Assembly: GCA_017412715.1 (NCBI GenBank)
Contig: JAFPWU010000029.1
Coordinates: 1-64,000, forward strand
Direction of reading: 5' to 3'
Length of the DNA: 64,000 nucleotides
Source: Clostridia bacterium
Lineage (GTDB): Bacteria; Bacillota; Clostridia; Christensenellales; Aristaeellaceae
Both the position numbers and the translations under genes were made by a program. Numbering within the stretch: position 1 is the first letter of the stretch; each line of letters begins with the position of its first letter. Below, piece after piece: positions 25,348 to 33,555 of the stretch. The notes under the pieces are model-generated. The model made no database searches. It saw only the letters and a program-made list of their open reading frames with translations, and was not told the DNA's origin.

Positions 25348-25362
25348 TCCGTTCACGCCACA

Positions 25363-25400
25363 TTATGAAACCCGGAGCAATTTGCTCCGGGTTTCATGAT
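25363..25400. terminator. Bidirectional terminator between HMA and ThuA-like genes
   Basis: ATGAAACCCGGAGC (25365-25378) pairs perfectly with GCTCCGGGTTTCAT (25384-25397) around AATTT. The T-rich and A-rich parts lie inside the stem base. It separates convergent genes. Confidence 0.7.
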
Positions 25401-25425
25401 TTCCGGGAATGCCGGAGTCTGTCAG

Positions 25426-26037
25426 TCAGATCCCGGCCGCCCACCGGGCACTGCGAAGGATCATGCGCTGATAGGCCTCGATCCGGAAGACGTCGGCAGA
25501 ATGCCCCGGCGTCAGGAAGACAATCCGGCCGGACCCGGTCTCCCTGGCCCAGCCGCCCAGACAGGTCAGGCCCTCAAAGGTATACTGCAAAAGCGGCGTG
25601 ATCCCTTCCCCGGAAAGCCCGAACTGATAGGGCTCCTCAGAACAGGTGAAACCGGGCTCGTTTGCCAGGAAACCGTTTTCTGTGGGGACAAAGGCAAGCT
25701 CCCTTTGAGGAGGGTGGCGAAGAAATTTGCCGCCGATCAGGCGGAAAAGCCGGGGATCCGTCTGCAGGGAGAGTCCGTTATGCAGACAGAGGAGGCCGCC
25801 TCCCTGCTTTACAAAGGAAAGAATCGCGTCCCCGGCGCCCACCGGAAGCTCCTGATCGAACCGGTCAATGTAGGAAACCAGCAGATCAAAATCCGAAAGG
25901 CGGTTCAGGAAAGAGAAATCATCCGTCGGGGTGATTTCAAAATCCGGAGAAAGCAGGGTTTGAAGAACCCCGTCCACCTCCTGAAAGGGATGATAGGGCG
26001 GATTGACATAGGTTCCGAGAATCAGCGCTTTTTTCAT
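25426..26037 (-). CDS. ThuA-like domain protein
   Basis: A 203-residue protein of the ThuA/class I glutamine amidotransferase-like fold. Seen are the N-terminal strand MKKALILGTYVNPPYHPF, DFDLLVSYIDRFDQELP, SFVKQGGGLLCLHNGLSL, IGGKFLRHPPQRELAF (typical ThuA GG.F..H pattern), and GRIVFLTPGHSADVFRIEAYQRMILRSARWAAG at the C-terminus. ThuA proteins are linked to trehalose or sugar ketoreduction in Rhizobium, but most have no known activity. ATG 26037 is chosen for AAAGGAGC upstream. It is the last gene of the minus-strand block containing ribulokinase and an SDR oxidoreductase, so a sugar-related role is likely. Confidence 0.75.
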   Translation of the reverse strand: MKKALILGTYVNPPYHPFQEVDGVLQTLLSPDFEITPTDDFSFLNRLSDFDLLVSYIDRFDQELPVGAGDAILSFVKQGGGLLCLHNGLSLQTDPRLFRLIGGKFLRHPPQRELAFVPTENGFLANEPGFTCSEEPYQFGLSGEGITPLLQYTFEGLTCLGGWARETGSGRIVFLTPGHSADVFRIEAYQRMILRSARWAAGI

Positions 26038-26082
26038 GATGCGGCAGCTCCTTTCCAGGTAAATATATTGAACAGGGAGGAT

Positions 26083-26096
26083 AAGGAAACGCTGAA
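26083..26096 (+). repeat. Copy of the short dispersed repeat AAGGAAACGCTGAA
   Basis: Shares GGAAACGCTGA with the element ends at 15848 (and the reverse strand at 5973). Located in the 151-bp gap between the SDR and ThuA-like genes. No second inverted end was found here. Confidence 0.3.
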
Positions 26097-26188
26097 CGAA
26101 TGCTTTTCCAGCGGTCATCGTCTGATAGAAGACTTAACCTACCTCGCCTGAGCGAAGACCATGACCGCAGGAACGGAACAGGCCAGGA

Positions 26189-26899
26189 TCACCAGGGGAG
26201 CGGTTCTCCCCGGTAATCCAGATACAGCGGCCTGGTTCCGGTTTCATGGTTTCCGTCCAGTACGGTTTTCAGGATTCCGGAGGCGGAGATGTCCGGGGTG
26301 ATTTTCGCTGTGGTATCCAGATGACCCCGCATGTAGGTGGCCACATGGCCGGGATGAATCTGAAATACGCGGCCGCCTTCCCGCCTGAGGGTGTTATGGA
26401 TCAGGGCGCCCTGCATGTTATTGGCCGCTTTGGACATGCAGTATCCATACCAGCCGGTCCGCTCGCAGTCCTGAATGCTGCCTGCCTCGGAAGAAATGTT
26501 GATGACGGTTTTCTGCTCTCCCCGGCGCAACAGCGGAAGCATCGCGGTTGTGACCCGTAGAGTGCCCAGGGCATTGACATTGATGACCTGCAGCATCAGA
26601 TCGAAATCAAGGGACTCATCGGGACCGGATTCCATGCGGCCAAGGATGCCGGCATTATTGACGAGCAGATCCAGCGCCGGAAAAGGAAGTCCTTCCGCCA
26701 GCGCGCGGACGCTTTCATCCCGGGAGATATCCAGGGAAAAAACCTGAATCTGATCGGGAAAACGCTGAGCCAGTCCGTCCGCAAGGTGTTCCTCTTCATT
26801 CATCCTGCAGGCGGCCACCCGGTATCCCCGGAGCGCCAGCTGTTCCGCAAGTGCAAGCCCGACCCCGTGATCGCATCCGGTGACAAGCGTGTACTTCAT
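26189..26899 (-). CDS. Short-chain dehydrogenase/reductase
   Basis: A 236-residue classical SDR. It has the nucleotide-binding TGCDHGVGLALAEQL (TGxxxGxG) at residues 7-14, NNAGILG, and the catalytic Ser in INISSEAGSI plus YGYCMSK (YxxxK). FQIHPGHVATYMRG follows, as in many sugar or polyol SDRs. It oxidises or reduces a carbonyl/alcohol with NAD(P); the substrate cannot be told. The acidic/basic pattern after the second strand (CRMNEEEH) favours NADP, weakly. It sits between ribulokinase and the ThuA-like gene on the minus strand and probably belongs to the same sugar unit. Confidence 0.85.
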   Translation of the reverse strand: MKYTLVTGCDHGVGLALAEQLALRGYRVAACRMNEEEHLADGLAQRFPDQIQVFSLDISRDESVRALAEGLPFPALDLLVNNAGILGRMESGPDESLDFDLMLQVINVNALGTLRVTTAMLPLLRRGEQKTVINISSEAGSIQDCERTGWYGYCMSKAANNMQGALIHNTLRREGGRVFQIHPGHVATYMRGHLDTTAKITPDISASGILKTVLDGNHETGTRPLYLDYRGEPLPW

Positions 26900-27008
26900 G
26901 ATTTCGTCCTCCTTTTTCCGTTGCCCTCACTGTTTTTTTCGACCATGATTTTACCAGGTTCTCCCATAATGGACGGAGTTCCCACACACAGGATAGAGGA
27001 GCGGGCTT

Positions 27009-28646
27009 TTATTCTTTCGACAGGCTGATCAGTTCCGCCATCACGGGAAGAGAACCCCGGCCGAAGGCGTCATGCAGCCTGAGCCAGAGGGAATACAGTT
27101 TTTCATACCCAGCATGATTTCCCGCCTGAGGGAGCACGGCGGAGGTTTCCAGCCCTCCCATGGCCCGGGCGGCGGCGGCCAGATCAGGATAAGCGCAGCT
27201 GGCGGCGGCCGCGCAGATCGCGCTGCCCAGGGCAGGTCCTTCCGGGGAAGCAAGGCGGCGGATGGGAAGGCCGGTCACATCCGCATAAATCTGAAGGAAC
27301 AGCGGATTCTTGTAGGAAATTCCGCCCGAAGCGGCCAGTTCCCGGATCTCGACACCCGCCTTCGCGTGGGCTTCCAGAATGGCTTTCAGGCCAAAGGCCA
27401 GGCCTTCGATCATGGCCCGGTAGATTTCTTCCGGCCTGGTTTTCAGCGTCAGGCCGAGAATCAGTCCCGTCAGATCCATGTTCGCCAGAACGGAGCGGTT
27501 GCCGTTGAACCAGTCCAGCACAAGAAGTCCGGACTGCCCCGGACGGAGAGCGGAGGCTTTTTCGGTCAGCAGATCATGGATGCTGATGCCCCGGCATTCC
27601 GCTTCCCGGATGTATTCCGCGGGAACGGCGTTTCTGACAAACCAGGAGAGCATATCTCCCCCTGCATTCTGACCTGACTCATAGCCATAGAAGCCGGGAA
27701 GCATGCCGTCCCTTACGATGCCGAAAGCCCCTTCCACGGGATGGAAGGCGGGATGAATCGTCAGGGAACAGCAGGATGTTCCCAGCAGCACCACCATGGT
27801 TCCAGGGCTCGTAATTCCGGAGGCGGGAATGGCTGCATGGGCATCAATGTTTCCTGCGGCTACGGGGACTCCCGGAACCAGGCCAAGGGTTTCTGCCATC
27901 TCCGGGGTCAGGAAACCAGCCAGCGTTCCGATCCCCGCAGGCATTCCTTTCCGTTTGGTAAGAATCCGGGAAAAACCTGGCTCCACTGCATCCAGATAAG
28001 CAGGAGAGATGGAAGGCTCTCCAGGACGTAGGAGCATCTTGTATCCGGAGTATCCGTCGCTGAGGGTTCTTTTTCCTGTCAGCTTAAAAACGAGATAATC
28101 TCCAATCTCGATGAAGGCATCCGCGGCGGAAAAAACTTCGGGATCCTCGCGGAAGGTTTCCAGAAGCTTCGGCACCATCCATTCGGCATTGATCTTTCCC
28201 CCGCAGCGGGCCAGGAAATCTTCATGGCGCTCTTCAGCCACGGCCGTCAGCGCATCCGCCTCCCTGGAGGCCCCGTGATGTTTCCAGAGCTTCATCCGGG
28301 CGTGAGGATGATCCCGAAACGCCTCTCTGCGGGAAAGGGGCTCACAGGCTTCATCTACAGGCAGAAAGGTGGAGGCGGTGGCGTCCAGCCCGATGCCCAG
28401 GATGGACTCCGGAGAGACATGGCTGGTCTGAAACGCTTCGCGGATGGCTGCGATCAGAGAGGACAGATAATCCTCCGGATCCGCCAGGGCCCAGCCGGCC
28501 GGCAGGCCTTCCGTGATCACCCCGTGAGGATACTCACAGGTGCCAACCCCCAGGATATGCCCATTCGAGATATCCGCTACCACAGCGCGGGCGGACAGGG
28601 TTCCGAAATCCACACCGATCACATTTCCATCCTGCTTTTTCAACAC
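27009..28646 (-). CDS. araB: L-ribulokinase (AraB), FGGY kinase
   Basis: A 545-residue sugar kinase that phosphorylates L-ribulose in the arabinose pathway. GVDFGTLSARAVVAD near the N-terminus is the AraB version of the FGGY phosphate-binding motif. Other matches are GIGLDATASTFLPVD, WKHHGASREADAL, GGKINAEWMVPKLLE, GNIDAHAAIPA, VVLLGTSCCSLTIH and LDWFNGNRSVLANMDLTG. GTG 28646 is preferred because GGAGGG lies seven bases upstream; the ATG at 28661 has no ribosome site. Arabinan side chains of RG-I would feed this enzyme, though no arabinose isomerase or epimerase is in the window. Confidence 0.9.
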   Translation of the reverse strand: MLKKQDGNVIGVDFGTLSARAVVADISNGHILGVGTCEYPHGVITEGLPAGWALADPEDYLSSLIAAIREAFQTSHVSPESILGIGLDATASTFLPVDEACEPLSRREAFRDHPHARMKLWKHHGASREADALTAVAEERHEDFLARCGGKINAEWMVPKLLETFREDPEVFSAADAFIEIGDYLVFKLTGKRTLSDGYSGYKMLLRPGEPSISPAYLDAVEPGFSRILTKRKGMPAGIGTLAGFLTPEMAETLGLVPGVPVAAGNIDAHAAIPASGITSPGTMVVLLGTSCCSLTIHPAFHPVEGAFGIVRDGMLPGFYGYESGQNAGGDMLSWFVRNAVPAEYIREAECRGISIHDLLTEKASALRPGQSGLLVLDWFNGNRSVLANMDLTGLILGLTLKTRPEEIYRAMIEGLAFGLKAILEAHAKAGVEIRELAASGGISYKNPLFLQIYADVTGLPIRRLASPEGPALGSAICAAAASCAYPDLAAAARAMGGLETSAVLPQAGNHAGYEKLYSLWLRLHDAFGRGSLPVMAELISLSKE

Positions 28647-28683
28647 GGTGCAACCCTCCATAATGTATATCTATGCCGACCGA

Positions 28684-30549
28684 TCACCGCTGGGTCAGCT
28701 GCAGCTGATAGAGCTTCTTATAGATTCCGTCCCGGGCCAGCAGCTCCTGATGGGTGCCGCTTTCCCGGATCCGGCCGTGATGCATAACGAGAATGCGGTC
28801 GCAGCGCTGAATGGTGGAAAGCCGATGGGCGACCATGATGGAGGTGCGTCCCTTCATCAGGCGGGAAACCGCCTCCTGAATCCACTGCTCCGTCTCCGTA
28901 TCGATGTTGGCGGTGGCTTCATCCAGAATCAGGATTTTAGGATCAAAAGCCAGGGCCCGGGCGAAGGACAGCAGCTGCCGCTGGCCGGCGGAGAAAGTGG
29001 CGCCACGCTCCGTCACCCGGGAAGCATACCGATTCGGAAGCCAGTCGATAAAGCGGGCCGCGTTGACTTCCCGGGAGGCCTCCTCTATGGCCTGATCAGT
29101 AATGGAATCCTCCCGAAGCCGGATGTTGGAGGCGATGTCCCCCGTAAAAAGGAAGACATCCTGCTGAACCTGACTTATGGCCCGGCGGATCTGTTCCCGG
29201 GAAAGATTTCGGATATCCACCCCGTCGATGCGGATAGCTCCCTTCTGAATATCGTAATACCTGCCGATCAGGTTCAGGATGGAGCTCTTTCCGGCCCCGG
29301 TGGCGCCTACGAAGGCGACGGACTGGCCGGGCTCGATGGTGAAGCTTACATCCTTCAGCACCCAGTCCTCCTCCTTCCCGGTATAGGAGAACCAGACATG
29401 ATCAAACTCGATTTTCCCTTGAATCTCCGGCAGCAGCCGGGGATTTTCTTCCGCGGGAATATCCGGCTCCGTATCCAGCAGGGTGAAGATCTTTTCCGCG
29501 GCGGAGATGGCACTTTGCAGGGTGGTAAACTGCTCCGCCAGCTCCTGGATGGGTTCAAAGAAGGAGTTGATATACTGCAGGAAGATATAAAGCGTGCCCA
29601 GGGTGATCTCCGCCTTCAGCACCGCGGTGCCCCCAGTGACCATGATGATCATCAGCGCCACGACGGACAGCAGATAAATGAAAGGACGGAAAACCGCGAA
29701 CACCATCATTTCACGGAAACCGGCCTGGTACAGGCTGCCGTTTTTCCGCTCAAACTCCTCAAATTTCCGCTGCTCCCGGCCGAAAATCTGAATGACCTTC
29801 ATGCCGGAAAGATGCTCGGACAGGAAGGTGTTCAGGGCCGTGAGCCGGGTGCGGACAATCCGGTAGGTTTTTCGGGAAATCATCCGGAAAACCAGGGTCA
29901 GCACCGCTACCACCGGAATCAGGATGAAGCTGTACAGGGCCATCCGGGGATTGAGGGAGATCATGATAACCGCCAGACCGATCATTTTCACCACATTACG
30001 GAACAGCTTGACCAGAATATTGGCGAAGACCTCGTTAATGGCTTCCACGTCGTTGGTCAGCCGGGTGACGATTTTGCCAACGGGCGTGGTGTCGAAGAAG
30101 CGCATGGTCAGGCTTTCCACATGGGTGAAGAGCTCATTGCGCATATCATACACAATGTCCTGTCCCATCCGCTGGAGCAGAATGGTCTGGGTCCGGTTGA
30201 GGATCATCAGCAGGAGCAGGGCGGCCAGATAGAGCCCGGCTGCCTTCAGGACACCGGCGAAGCGGGCTTCCGCCTGCTCTCCTGCTTCCCAATGCTCCCG
30301 GCCGGAGGCCAGAACGGTCTCGTTTGTTTCGCCGGTAATAAACTGATCGATGGCATTGCCGATGATCATGGGCCGTACAAGCTCCAGCCCCGTCAGCAGC
30401 AGCACAAGCAGCAGGCAGAGGAAGAAGACTTTCCGGTGCGGCTTCAGATACCCGATCAGCCGGCGCATGGGTTTGCCCCGGTAGTGGATATCCTGCCGTT
30501 CCTCATCCTGCGGACGGAAAAGATCCATCAGTTTTTCCCTCAGGTTCAT
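28684..30549 (-). CDS. ABC exporter half-transporter, catalytic subunit (second pair)
   Basis: A 621-residue half-transporter. TM helices span about residues 30-330, starting with VFFLCLLLVLLLTGLELV. The ATPase domain has Walker A GATGAGKSS, Walker B ILILDEATANIDTETE with the catalytic Glu, and His switch MVAHRLSTI. The signature reads FSAGQRQL, a degenerate form like that of TM288-type subunits. Its start overlaps the stop of the partner gene (ATGA at 30546-30549), so the pair is co-translated. If the partner really is truncated, this subunit would lack a normal partner. Substrate unknown; YheI/YheH-type multidrug pairs are the closest analogy. Confidence 0.88.
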   Translation of the reverse strand: MNLREKLMDLFRPQDEERQDIHYRGKPMRRLIGYLKPHRKVFFLCLLLVLLLTGLELVRPMIIGNAIDQFITGETNETVLASGREHWEAGEQAEARFAGVLKAAGLYLAALLLLMILNRTQTILLQRMGQDIVYDMRNELFTHVESLTMRFFDTTPVGKIVTRLTNDVEAINEVFANILVKLFRNVVKMIGLAVIMISLNPRMALYSFILIPVVAVLTLVFRMISRKTYRIVRTRLTALNTFLSEHLSGMKVIQIFGREQRKFEEFERKNGSLYQAGFREMMVFAVFRPFIYLLSVVALMIIMVTGGTAVLKAEITLGTLYIFLQYINSFFEPIQELAEQFTTLQSAISAAEKIFTLLDTEPDIPAEENPRLLPEIQGKIEFDHVWFSYTGKEEDWVLKDVSFTIEPGQSVAFVGATGAGKSSILNLIGRYYDIQKGAIRIDGVDIRNLSREQIRRAISQVQQDVFLFTGDIASNIRLREDSITDQAIEEASREVNAARFIDWLPNRYASRVTERGATFSAGQRQLLSFARALAFDPKILILDEATANIDTETEQWIQEAVSRLMKGRTSIMVAHRLSTIQRCDRILVMHHGRIRESGTHQELLARDGIYKKLYQLQLTQR

Positions 30550-32378
30550 TTTCCGACACCCCCTTTCCGGAGATCTGCCGCTGCGGGGGCGAGAGGATCT
30601 GAAAGCCCGGGTTCGGCGGGAGAATCCTCCTTCAGCTGTTTCTCCAGCTGCTGCCGGTCGTACATGGACCGGTAGAGCCCGCCCTGGGCCAGCAGCTCCT
30701 CATGGGAACCGAATTCCGCCCGGCGGCCGTTTTCCAGTACCAGGATATGATCCGCGTGCTGAATGGTGGAGATTCGATGGGCGATGATCAGGGTGGTTTT
30801 TCCGGCCCGAAGCTCCTTCAGCCGCTTCAGGATCCGTTCCTCCGTGTCCGTATCCACGGCGGAAAGAGCATCGTCCAGAATGAGGATAGGGGAGTTCTAC
30901 AGAATCGCCCGGGCGATGGCGATGCGCTGCTTCTGGCCGCCGGAGACGGTTACGCCCCGCTCGCCCAGCATGGTTTCATACCCCTGGGGGAAGGCGATGA
31001 TATTGTCATGCACATCCGCGGCTTCCGCTGCGGCCTGCACGGCGGCATGGTCCGCATCATCGGCGCCGAAGGCGATATTGCTTTCAATGGTATCGGAGAA
31101 AAGAAAGGAATCCTGGGGCACATAGGCGATGTCCCGATGAAGCACCGACAGGGGAATTTCCCGAAGGGGACGGCCGTCGATCCGGATCATTTCCGGGATT
31201 TCCGGCTCCCACAGCCGAACAAGCAGGTTCATCAGGGTCGTTTTTCCGCAGCCCGTACGTCCGACCACGGCCAGGGTTTCTCCTCTGCCCACCTGCACGG
31301 AGATATCTTCCAGGGTGGGACGGCTCTCCGGGACGCCGGGATAGGAAAACCGAAGCCGGTCAAAGACGATATCCCCCTTCAGGGAAGTGATGGCGGGATC
31401 ACCCTCATCCCTGATATCCGGCTCCGCGTCCAGTATTTCCCGGATGCGGCGGAGGGAGGCCATCCCCTGGGAGAAGTTGGAAACGCTTTCTCCTACGGCA
31501 ATCATGGGCCAGACCAGCATGGCCACATAGCTGTTGAAGGCCACGAACTGCCCCAGGGTAATTTCCCCGTAAATGGCCATCCGGCCGCCGAAGACCAGGG
31601 TCAGCAGCAGGGAAAGCCCCACGATCAGATCCAGGAGAGGCATGACCGTGGCCATGAGGCGAACGACGGAAAGGTTCTTTTCCCGGGTGTTGGCGTTGGC
31701 CTTCGCGAAGGCGGCCAGCTCCTGGCGCTCCTGGACGAAGGCCTTGATGACCCGGATGCCGGAGACAGCCTCCTGCGCCTGATCAGAGAGGGCGGAAAAT
31801 GCTTCCTGCCGGGCCAGAAACCGCTTGTGCATGGCTTTCCCGAACCAGAAATCCCCGAAAAGGATGATCATCAGCGGAAGCACGGCGATGAGAGTCAGCT
31901 TCGGACTGACGAACCGGATCATGCTGATCAGCACCAGCACCAGCATGACCGTGGCGTCAAAGGCGGAAATCACCGTCATCCCCATGAGCCCGCGGACCGC
32001 GCCCAGGTCGTTGGTGAAGTGGGCCATCAGATCCCCGGTCTTATGCTCGTTGAACCAGGACATGGAGAGGGTTTCAAGATGGGCGAACAGATCGGAGCGA
32101 AGGTCCCGCTCGATAAGCCGGGCAGCCCCGAACAGGAAAAAGCGCCATCCGAAACGGCCCAGCATGATCAGAGCGCCCATCCCCAGCAGGCGCAGCGCGA
32201 TGTTCCAGATTCCGCTCCCATCCAGACTCCCCGCGGCCAGCCCGTCGGTCAGTTCTCCGCTCAGCAGAGGCACCCGGGCGTTAATCCGGTCCACCAGAAA
32301 CAGGGCGGCGATGCCCAGCAGGTACCGCCACCAGTACTTCTTTACGAAATGAAGCGCCAGCTTCAGTTCTCTCCTCAC
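30546..32378 (-). pseudogene. ABC exporter half-transporter interrupted by in-frame TAG (second pair)
   Basis: A 610-codon reading frame that is whole except for a TAG at codon 494 (30899-30897). It reads ...IAIARAIL, stop, NSPILILDDALSAVD..., so the break falls four codons before Walker B. Everything on both sides matches one half-transporter: TM region residues 10-320, Walker A GRTGCGKTT, signature VSGGQKQR, then ILILDDA (Asp for the catalytic Glu) and LIIAHRISTI. Stopping at TAG gives 493 residues without Walker B or switch. Family members usually have Lys or a similar residue here, so AAG to TAG is the simplest change. Possible causes are a recent nonsense mutation, readthrough or suppression, or a base-calling error. 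GTG 32378 with GGAGG is the start. Confidence 0.8.
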
Positions 32379-32545
32379 AGGATGAATTCCTCCGCCTTTG
32401 AAAAGTGCATATTCCAAAACCTATTATATCTTTTTTGGACGCTCCTGCAAGGAGAAAGTACCCGGGCCGGAAAACAGACAGCAGGAAGAGAAAATGTTCA
32501 AACAGGAAAAGAACATAGAAAACACATTAGCGAGGGAAGCGTGTA

Positions 32546-32554
32546 TGATATATT
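32546..32554 (+). promoter_or_regulatory. Extended -10 promoter of the first Opp operon
   Basis: TGATATATT is a TGn-extended -10 in an AT-rich patch, 55 bases above the first permease start. The -35 region is weak. Confidence 0.45.
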
Positions 32555-32565
32555 ATTACAGTTTC

Positions 32566-32599
32566 AGGAGGGTCTTCCTCCCTGGCGTTTTAAGGAGGG
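32566..32599 (+). promoter_or_regulatory. Possible ribosome-site switch before the Opp operon
   Basis: AGGAGGG occurs twice (32566-32572 and 32593-32599, the second being the real ribosome site). CCTCCCT at 32577-32583 lies between and can pair through CCTCC with either copy, so the leader could hide or free the ribosome site. Suggestive only. Confidence 0.3.
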
Positions 32600-32608
32600 A
32601 TCGCACGG

Positions 32609-33550
32609 ATGACGCTTTACGTTCTGAAAAGGATCGTTGCCGCTTTTTTTACGCTGGTGCTCATCGCCACCATCACTTTTTTTCTGATGAACGCCATTCC
32701 GGGAAGCCCTTTCATGACCGATAAGTCTACGCCGGAGCAGATTGCAAAGGCCAACGCAAAGTATGGCCTGGATCAGCCGCTTCCCGTGCAGTGGTGGCGG
32801 TATATGACCAATTATCTTCGCGGGGATATGGGGGTTTCCCTGAAGATGCAGGAGGGCACGGAGGTTACAAAAATACTGTTCGGACAGGGCAAGTTTGAGC
32901 TGAGCATTCGGGTAGGCCTCTGGGCTTTGCTGCTGGCCATTGTCCTGGGAATTCCGCTCGGATGCATTGCCGCCTACAATCGGGGAAAAGCCGTTGACAG
33001 CGTACTGCGGGTTCTGACGACCTTCGGGGTCGCGGTGCCAAGCTTCGTTTTCGCCACGCTGCTGCTTCTGATTTTTGCTGTGCATCTCAAATGGCTGCCG
33101 GTGCTGTCCAACAGCCTGGAGACCCCTGCCAGTTATGTCATGCCGGTCCTGTCCCTGGCCCTGTATCCTTCCTGCTACATCGCGAAGCTGACAAGAACCA
33201 GCATGCTGGACGCAATCAACCAGGATTATATCCGGACGGCCAGGGCCAAGGGCCTGAAGACCAGGAGGATTATCTTCAAGCATGCGCTGCGGAATTCGCT
33301 GATCCCGGTCATCACCTATCTTGGACCGCTGGCCGCCAGCATCGTGACGGGCGGATTTGTCGTGGAGACAACCTTTTCGATCCCGGGCCTGGGAAAGTAT
33401 TTCATATCCAGCATCCTGAACCGGGATTATCCGGTCATTATGGGGACGACCGTGGTGCTGGCTGCCCTGATTGTCATCATGAACCTGGTGGTGGATATCG
33501 CCTATAAAATCGTGGATCCCCGGATTACGCTGACGGCGAAGGAGGATTGA
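32609..33550 (+). CDS. OppB/DppB-type peptide ABC transporter permease (system A)
   Basis: A 313-residue permease of normal length for the family. TM1 is at residues 9-30 (IVAAFFTLVLIATITFFLMNAIPG). The loop PFMTDKSTPEQIAKANAKYGLDQPLPVQWWRY and GDMGVSLKM is the classic DppB pattern. The cytoplasmic coupling loop TARAKGLKTRRIIFKHALRNSLIP lies near residue 210. It is the unmodified reference for the altered DppB proteins further on. It is followed by OppC, OppD, OppF, OppA and an M42 peptidase, so peptides are the likely cargo. Confidence 0.92.
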   Translation: MTLYVLKRIVAAFFTLVLIATITFFLMNAIPGSPFMTDKSTPEQIAKANAKYGLDQPLPVQWWRYMTNYLRGDMGVSLKMQEGTEVTKILFGQGKFELSIRVGLWALLLAIVLGIPLGCIAAYNRGKAVDSVLRVLTTFGVAVPSFVFATLLLLIFAVHLKWLPVLSNSLETPASYVMPVLSLALYPSCYIAKLTRTSMLDAINQDYIRTARAKGLKTRRIIFKHALRNSLIPVITYLGPLAASIVTGGFVVETTFSIPGLGKYFISSILNRDYPVIMGTTVVLAALIVIMNLVVDIAYKIVDPRITLTAKED

Positions 33551-33555
33551 GAACT

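Noticed and set aside
30546..30857. Separate small gene starting after the TAG with a GTG
   Set aside because: It begins within the Walker B/D-loop region and is only the tail of an ATPase domain. It has no ribosome site of its own, so it is part of the interrupted gene.
30897..30899. Pyrrolysine insertion at the TAG
   Set aside because: No pyrrolysine genes or methylamine methyltransferase in the window, and the site is in an ABC ATPase, where pyrrolysine is not known. TAG reassignment in general remains open.
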